NCBI GenBank assembly: GCA_022709105.1
Contig: JAKIXL010000004.1
Coordinates: forward strand, 364 to 15,745
Length of the DNA stretch: 15,382 nt
From: Thermoplasmatota archaeon
GTDB lineage: Archaea > Thermoplasmatota > Thermoplasmata > Methanomassiliicoccales > Methanomassiliicoccaceae
Reading direction: 5' to 3'
Below the pieces are notes generated by a model, which searched no databases, had not been told where the DNA came from, and saw only the letters and a list, made by a program, of their open reading frames with translations. A program made the position numbers and the translations under genes. Shown here piece by piece: positions 12,688-15,382 of the stretch; position 1 is the stretch's first letter, and every line of letters starts with the position of its first letter.

Positions 12688-13242
12688 ATGAGGACAGCGG
12701 TGGAGATCGGGATGCCGAAGATCAGCCGCAGCGCGTTCGTGGACCGCTCCGCCGCCGTCATCGGGGACGTGACCATAGGTGACGATGTGTACATCGCTCC
12801 TAACGCCTCCATCCGCGCGGACGAGCCTGGCTCGAAGATGATCATTGGGGAAGAATGCAACGTCCAGGACAACGCAGTGCTTCACGCGGTGAGCGGCTCC
12901 GAGCTGCGCGTTGGGAAAGGGAGCACGTTGGCCCATGGATGCATTGTCCATGGGCCATGCACCGTCGGCGAGGGCCGTTCCATCGGTTTCGGCAGCGTGG
13001 TGTTCCAAAGCGCCCTGATGGACGGCTGCGTGGTCATGCACCGCGCTTTCGTCCACGGGGCGACAGTGCCCGCAGAGCGCCTCATCGCCGGCGGGGCCAT
13101 CATCGACGGTCATCTGGGTCATAGCGATCACTTCGAGGTGCCGGAGGACATAGCACGGTTCGTGGGATCGGTGCGGTACGCCAATGTCGAGCTGGGCCTC
13201 AGGTACCGACAGGGCGAGCGGCGCGGTCCTAGGGATGGATAG
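12688..13242 (+). CDS. Gamma-class carbonic anhydrase, CamH-like
   Basis: A 184-residue left-handed beta-helix protein expected to interconvert CO2 and bicarbonate. Hexapeptide turns run through residues 20-115 (VIGDVTIGDDVYIAPNASI and following). Compared with Methanosarcina Cam, the zinc ligands are present as His66 (VLHA), His83 and His88 (LAHGCIVHGP), and nearby residues Arg43, Asp45, Glu46 (RADE), Asn58, Gln60 and Asp61 (NVQDN) match those around the Cam site. The long acidic loop after the first histidine, with its proton-shuttle glutamate, is absent, so it is CamH-like. ATG 12688 is 30 nt from a TATA box; ATG 12712 (MPKISRSAFVD) is a good alternative with GGTGGAG 6 nt upstream. No signal peptide is seen, so it is cytoplasmic. 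A regulator and PEP carboxylase genes follow on the same strand. Confidence 0.85.
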   Translation: MRTAVEIGMPKISRSAFVDRSAAVIGDVTIGDDVYIAPNASIRADEPGSKMIIGEECNVQDNAVLHAVSGSELRVGKGSTLAHGCIVHGPCTVGEGRSIGFGSVVFQSALMDGCVVMHRAFVHGATVPAERLIAGGAIIDGHLGHSDHFEVPEDIARFVGSVRYANVELGLRYRQGERRGPRDG

Positions 13243-13255
13243 TGGTGAAGCAGAA

Positions 13256-13564
13256 ATGTTAAATCAGGAAAACCGCTCATCGCCAATGAAGGCATTGGAG
13301 GAAGATACGAAATGGGTCCTGGGCGTGGACCGGCGCCTGGTCGTGATAAGGGCGCTGGACACCGATGGCGCGTTCAGCGCTTCAGAGGTGGCCGAGAGGA
13401 CAGGCCGCTCCGTTCAGAACGTCAGCCGGGCAATGGACGAGATGGAGACCATGGGCCTGATCGAGTGCCTGACCCCTGAGAAGCATAGCTGGAAGCGCTA
13501 TATCCTGACCGAAAGAGGGAAGAAGGTCATCCACGACCTCAAAGGCAGGAAGATGATACACTGA
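13256..13564 (+). CDS. Winged-helix transcriptional regulator
   Basis: A protein of 102 residues with a winged-helix DNA-binding domain: RRLVVIRALDTDGAFSASEV, then ERTGRSVQNVSRAMDEMETM as recognition helix region, LIECLTPEKHSWKRYILT as the wing, and a C-terminal RGKKVIHDLKGR helix. It resembles small MarR/ArsR-like archaeal regulators; no ligand or metal-binding residues (no cysteine cluster) are visible. The start is uncertain: ATG 13256 has GGTGA 7 nt upstream; ATG 13235 overlaps the carbonic anhydrase stop, and ATG 13286 could be read from a leaderless transcript (GTTAAATC at 13259-13266). Lying between carbonic anhydrase and PEP carboxylase genes, it may control these neighbours. Confidence 0.8.
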   Translation: MLNQENRSSPMKALEEDTKWVLGVDRRLVVIRALDTDGAFSASEVAERTGRSVQNVSRAMDEMETMGLIECLTPEKHSWKRYILTERGKKVIHDLKGRKMIH

Positions 13565-13601
13565 CGGCCCATATGATGGCAAAGGAAGGAGCGAGAACAC
13601 C

Positions 13602-15068
13602 ATGATCCCCAAGATACCACGCTGCATGAGCACCCAGCACCCAGATAATGTCAACGCGCCCTTCTTCGCTGAGAGCTCGGAGATGGGAGGGGAGGACGAG
13701 ATACAGGAGGCGTACTATGTGTTCTCGCACCTGGACTGTGAGGAGCAGATGTGGGACTGCGAGGGCAAGGAGGTCGACAACTACGTGGTCAAGAAGCTCC
13801 TCTCCAAGTACGATTGGTACTTCAAGGAGAAACAGCTGGGAAAGGACGTGTTCCTCACCCTTAGGGTCCCGAACCCATCGGTGGAGAAGGACGAGGCAAA
13901 GATCCTGCTGGAGACGCTGGAGTCGATACCCCGCTCCTTCGACACGGCCAAGCTGTTCTACGCCAACGACATCCCGCCCATATTCGAGGTCATCCTCCCG
14001 ATGGCCGCCTCGGCGACCTCCCTGGACCGCATCTACCGCTACTACCACGACTTCGTCATCGGCAAGCAGCACATGACCTTCGGCAAGACCAAGGGCACGC
14101 TCGCCGACTGGATCGGCACATTCGAGCCTGACAACATCAACGTCATCCCGCTGTTCGAGGACCTCGAACACATGATGGACGCGCACAACATCACCCGCGA
14201 CTACATGAAGGACAAGGAGCTAGAACACCAACGGGTGTTCCTCGCCCGCTCCGACCCGGCAATGAACTATGGGCAGGCAAGTGCCATACTCATGAACAAG
14301 ATCGCGCTGTACAACTTCCAGCTGCTGGAAGAGGAGACCGGGGTCAGCATCCAGCCGATCATCGGGGTCGGCTCCGCGCCGTTCCGGGGCAATCTGAAGC
14401 CATCGAACGTGGACCATATCATGGGAGAGTACCCCTCGGTGCAGACCTTTACCGTCCAGTCCGCGTTCAAGTACGACTATTCACACGACGATGTACGCGA
14501 AGGCATCCGGGCGATCAACGACGGCTCGAGATCGAAGGCCATGGAGGTCGATCCCCAGCGGTGCAAGGAGATAATATCCAAATGCTCCGCTTCCTACCGG
14601 GAGAAGATCATCAAGCTCGCGCCGCTCATCAATGAGGCGGCGAGCTATGTCCCGAGGAGGAGGAAGAGGAAGCTGCACATCGGGCTGTTCGGATACTCCC
14701 GCAGCCTTGAGGGCGTCGTTCTTCCCCGGGCAATCGGCTTCTGCTGCGCCTTCTATTCTGTAGGCATACCCCCGGAGATCCTTGGCCTTGATGCGCTGGA
14801 CGACAGCGACCTGGATTACTTGAGACAGGTCAGCCCTCATTTCGATGACAACATGAAGGACGCGTTGCGGTTCATGAACCCCGCATCCCTAAAGACCCTG
14901 CCCCTGAAGGTCCGCATGTCCATAGACAACCTGGACCTCGACTACGAAACGGACGAGGAACATTGCGCGATAACCTCACTGATCATGGACAATCTGAAGA
15001 ACAGCACCGGCAAGGGGATGGAGGAGTCGGTCCTGCGGGCCGCGCATTTAAGAGGGTTCCTGGGCTGA
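13602..15068 (+). CDS. ppcA: Archaeal-type phosphoenolpyruvate carboxylase
   Basis: A 488-residue protein of the archaeal PEP carboxylase family (PpcA), which makes oxaloacetate from PEP and bicarbonate in the cytoplasm. The N-terminal signature IPRCMSTQHPDNVNAPFF is characteristic. Other conserved parts are FEVILPMAASA, HMTFGKTKGTLADWIGTFEPD, VFLARSDPAMNYG, IIGVGSAPFRGNLKP (an active-site region) and the C-terminal RAAHLRGFLG. The length fits the family (about 480-540) and not the 900-residue bacterial/plant enzyme. ATG 13602 follows GGAAGGAG at about 12 nt and lies 37 nt after the regulator stop, so the genes may share a transcript. In autotrophic archaea this enzyme feeds the incomplete citric acid cycle; the nearby carbonic anhydrase could supply its bicarbonate. 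Confidence 0.95.
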   Translation: MIPKIPRCMSTQHPDNVNAPFFAESSEMGGEDEIQEAYYVFSHLDCEEQMWDCEGKEVDNYVVKKLLSKYDWYFKEKQLGKDVFLTLRVPNPSVEKDEAKILLETLESIPRSFDTAKLFYANDIPPIFEVILPMAASATSLDRIYRYYHDFVIGKQHMTFGKTKGTLADWIGTFEPDNINVIPLFEDLEHMMDAHNITRDYMKDKELEHQRVFLARSDPAMNYGQASAILMNKIALYNFQLLEEETGVSIQPIIGVGSAPFRGNLKPSNVDHIMGEYPSVQTFTVQSAFKYDYSHDDVREGIRAINDGSRSKAMEVDPQRCKEIISKCSASYREKIIKLAPLINEAASYVPRRRKRKLHIGLFGYSRSLEGVVLPRAIGFCCAFYSVGIPPEILGLDALDDSDLDYLRQVSPHFDDNMKDALRFMNPASLKTLPLKVRMSIDNLDLDYETDEEHCAITSLIMDNLKNSTGKGMEESVLRAAHLRGFLG

Positions 15069-15089
15069 GCTTGGAGCGGTCAGGTCGGT

Positions 15090-15100
15090 GCATTTAATAG
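15090..15100 (+). promoter_or_regulatory. TATA-like box for the RACo-like gene
   Basis: GCATTTAATAG; the box starts at 15093, 32 nt before ATG 15125. No SD sequence precedes that ATG (CTTTCGCCCACTC), so the message is probably leaderless. Confidence 0.5.
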
Positions 15101-15124
15101 CTGCGCCGGGCCTTTCGCCCACTC

Positions 15125-15382
15125 ATGGGCCACACGGTCACCTTCTACCCGGGCGGCACGGTAGTAGAGGTTCAGGACGGGGAGACAGTGCTGGACGCGG
15201 CCGTGGCCGCGGGAGTGCAGGTCAACAGCGTATGCGGCGGCAAGGGCACCTGCGGCAAATGCCTTGTCATCGTGGACGGGCCGACCGGATCAGAGACCAG
15301 GAAGCTGAGCCCTGAAGAGCACCAGCTGGGCTACCGCCTCGCTTGCCAGACCACGGTGCGGGGCGATATCACGGTGTTCATA
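15125..15382 (+). CDS. RACo-like corrinoid activation protein, N-terminal [2Fe-2S] domain (3' truncated)
   Basis: Only the first 86 residues are in the window. They form a plant-type ferredoxin domain: CGGKGTCGKC (Cys37, 43, 46) and a later LACQT (Cys74), matching the C-x5-C-x2-C...C [2Fe-2S] pattern. The text VTFYPGGTVVEVQDGETVLDAAVAAGVQV and RKLSPEEHQLGYRLACQT is typical for the N-terminus of RACo/DUF4445 proteins, the ATP-dependent reductive activators that return oxidised Co(II) corrinoid to Co(I). A stand-alone ferredoxin or another enzyme with such a domain cannot be excluded without the rest. With AcsE and MetFV in the same window, activation of a corrinoid iron-sulfur protein or a methyltransferase corrinoid protein is plausible. 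Confidence 0.75.
   Translation, partial: MGHTVTFYPGGTVVEVQDGETVLDAAVAAGVQVNSVCGGKGTCGKCLVIVDGPTGSETRKLSPEEHQLGYRLACQTTVRGDITVFI

Noticed and set aside
13539..14186. 215-codon minus-strand ORF inside the PEP carboxylase gene
   Set aside because: Shadow of a clearly conserved gene.

Overview
The window looks like part of an archaeal chromosome with high GC (by eye close to 60%, with AT-rich promoter islands). Evidence for archaea is the archaeal-type phosphoenolpyruvate carboxylase, a Cam-like gamma carbonic anhydrase, and TATA-like boxes 30-37 nt in front of several start codons, which is typical of leaderless transcripts. Some other genes have internal Shine-Dalgarno (SD) sites and ATGA stop/start overlaps. 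My guess is Thermoplasmatota, perhaps near Methanomassiliicoccales; this rests on gene content and GC, not on a marker gene.

Layout. 1-2586 (+): four genes joined by three ATGA overlaps: the end of an HdrA-like subunit, an MvhD-like iron-sulfur relay, MetV and MetF. This is the MetFV/Hdr/MvhD arrangement known from acetogenic bacteria for methylene-tetrahydrofolate (H4F) reduction. 2687-3481 (+): a protein with Cys pairs and a possible winged helix, unknown function. 3482-3914: mostly intergenic, but with a convincing 31-residue single-membrane-span ORF on the minus strand. 3915-5924 (-): a large exported protein with 48 cysteines and an internal duplication. 5925-6105: AT-rich gap with a perfect 16-bp palindrome. 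6106-6879 (-): Cas4/RecB-like PD-(D/E)XK nuclease with an iron-sulfur cysteine set. 6953-7729 (-): AcsE-like methyl-H4F:corrinoid methyltransferase. 7870-8205 (+): acidic hypothetical protein. 8318-9874 (+): purH with a TTG start. 9846-10608 (-): a PIN-domain toxin and its probable antitoxin, the toxin overlapping the end of purH convergently. 10656-12371 (-): exported Vps62-like domain fused to membrane segments. 12688-15068 (+): gamma carbonic anhydrase, winged-helix regulator and archaeal PEP carboxylase. 15125-end (+): start of a RACo-like corrinoid activator with a [2Fe-2S] domain.

How they may work together. MetFV-Hdr-MvhD would make methyl-H4F, the AcsE-like enzyme would pass the methyl group to a corrinoid protein, and RACo would reactivate oxidised corrinoid. 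PurH uses 10-formyl-H4F. Together they suggest an archaeon running a bacterial-style, H4F-based methyl branch of the Wood-Ljungdahl pathway. The carbonic anhydrase and PEP carboxylase could supply and use bicarbonate for oxaloacetate synthesis. The CODH/ACS, corrinoid protein, HdrB and HdrC that this model needs are not in the window.

No rRNA, tRNA, CRISPR array or insertion sequence was recognised. All homology statements come from reading motifs, not from searches.
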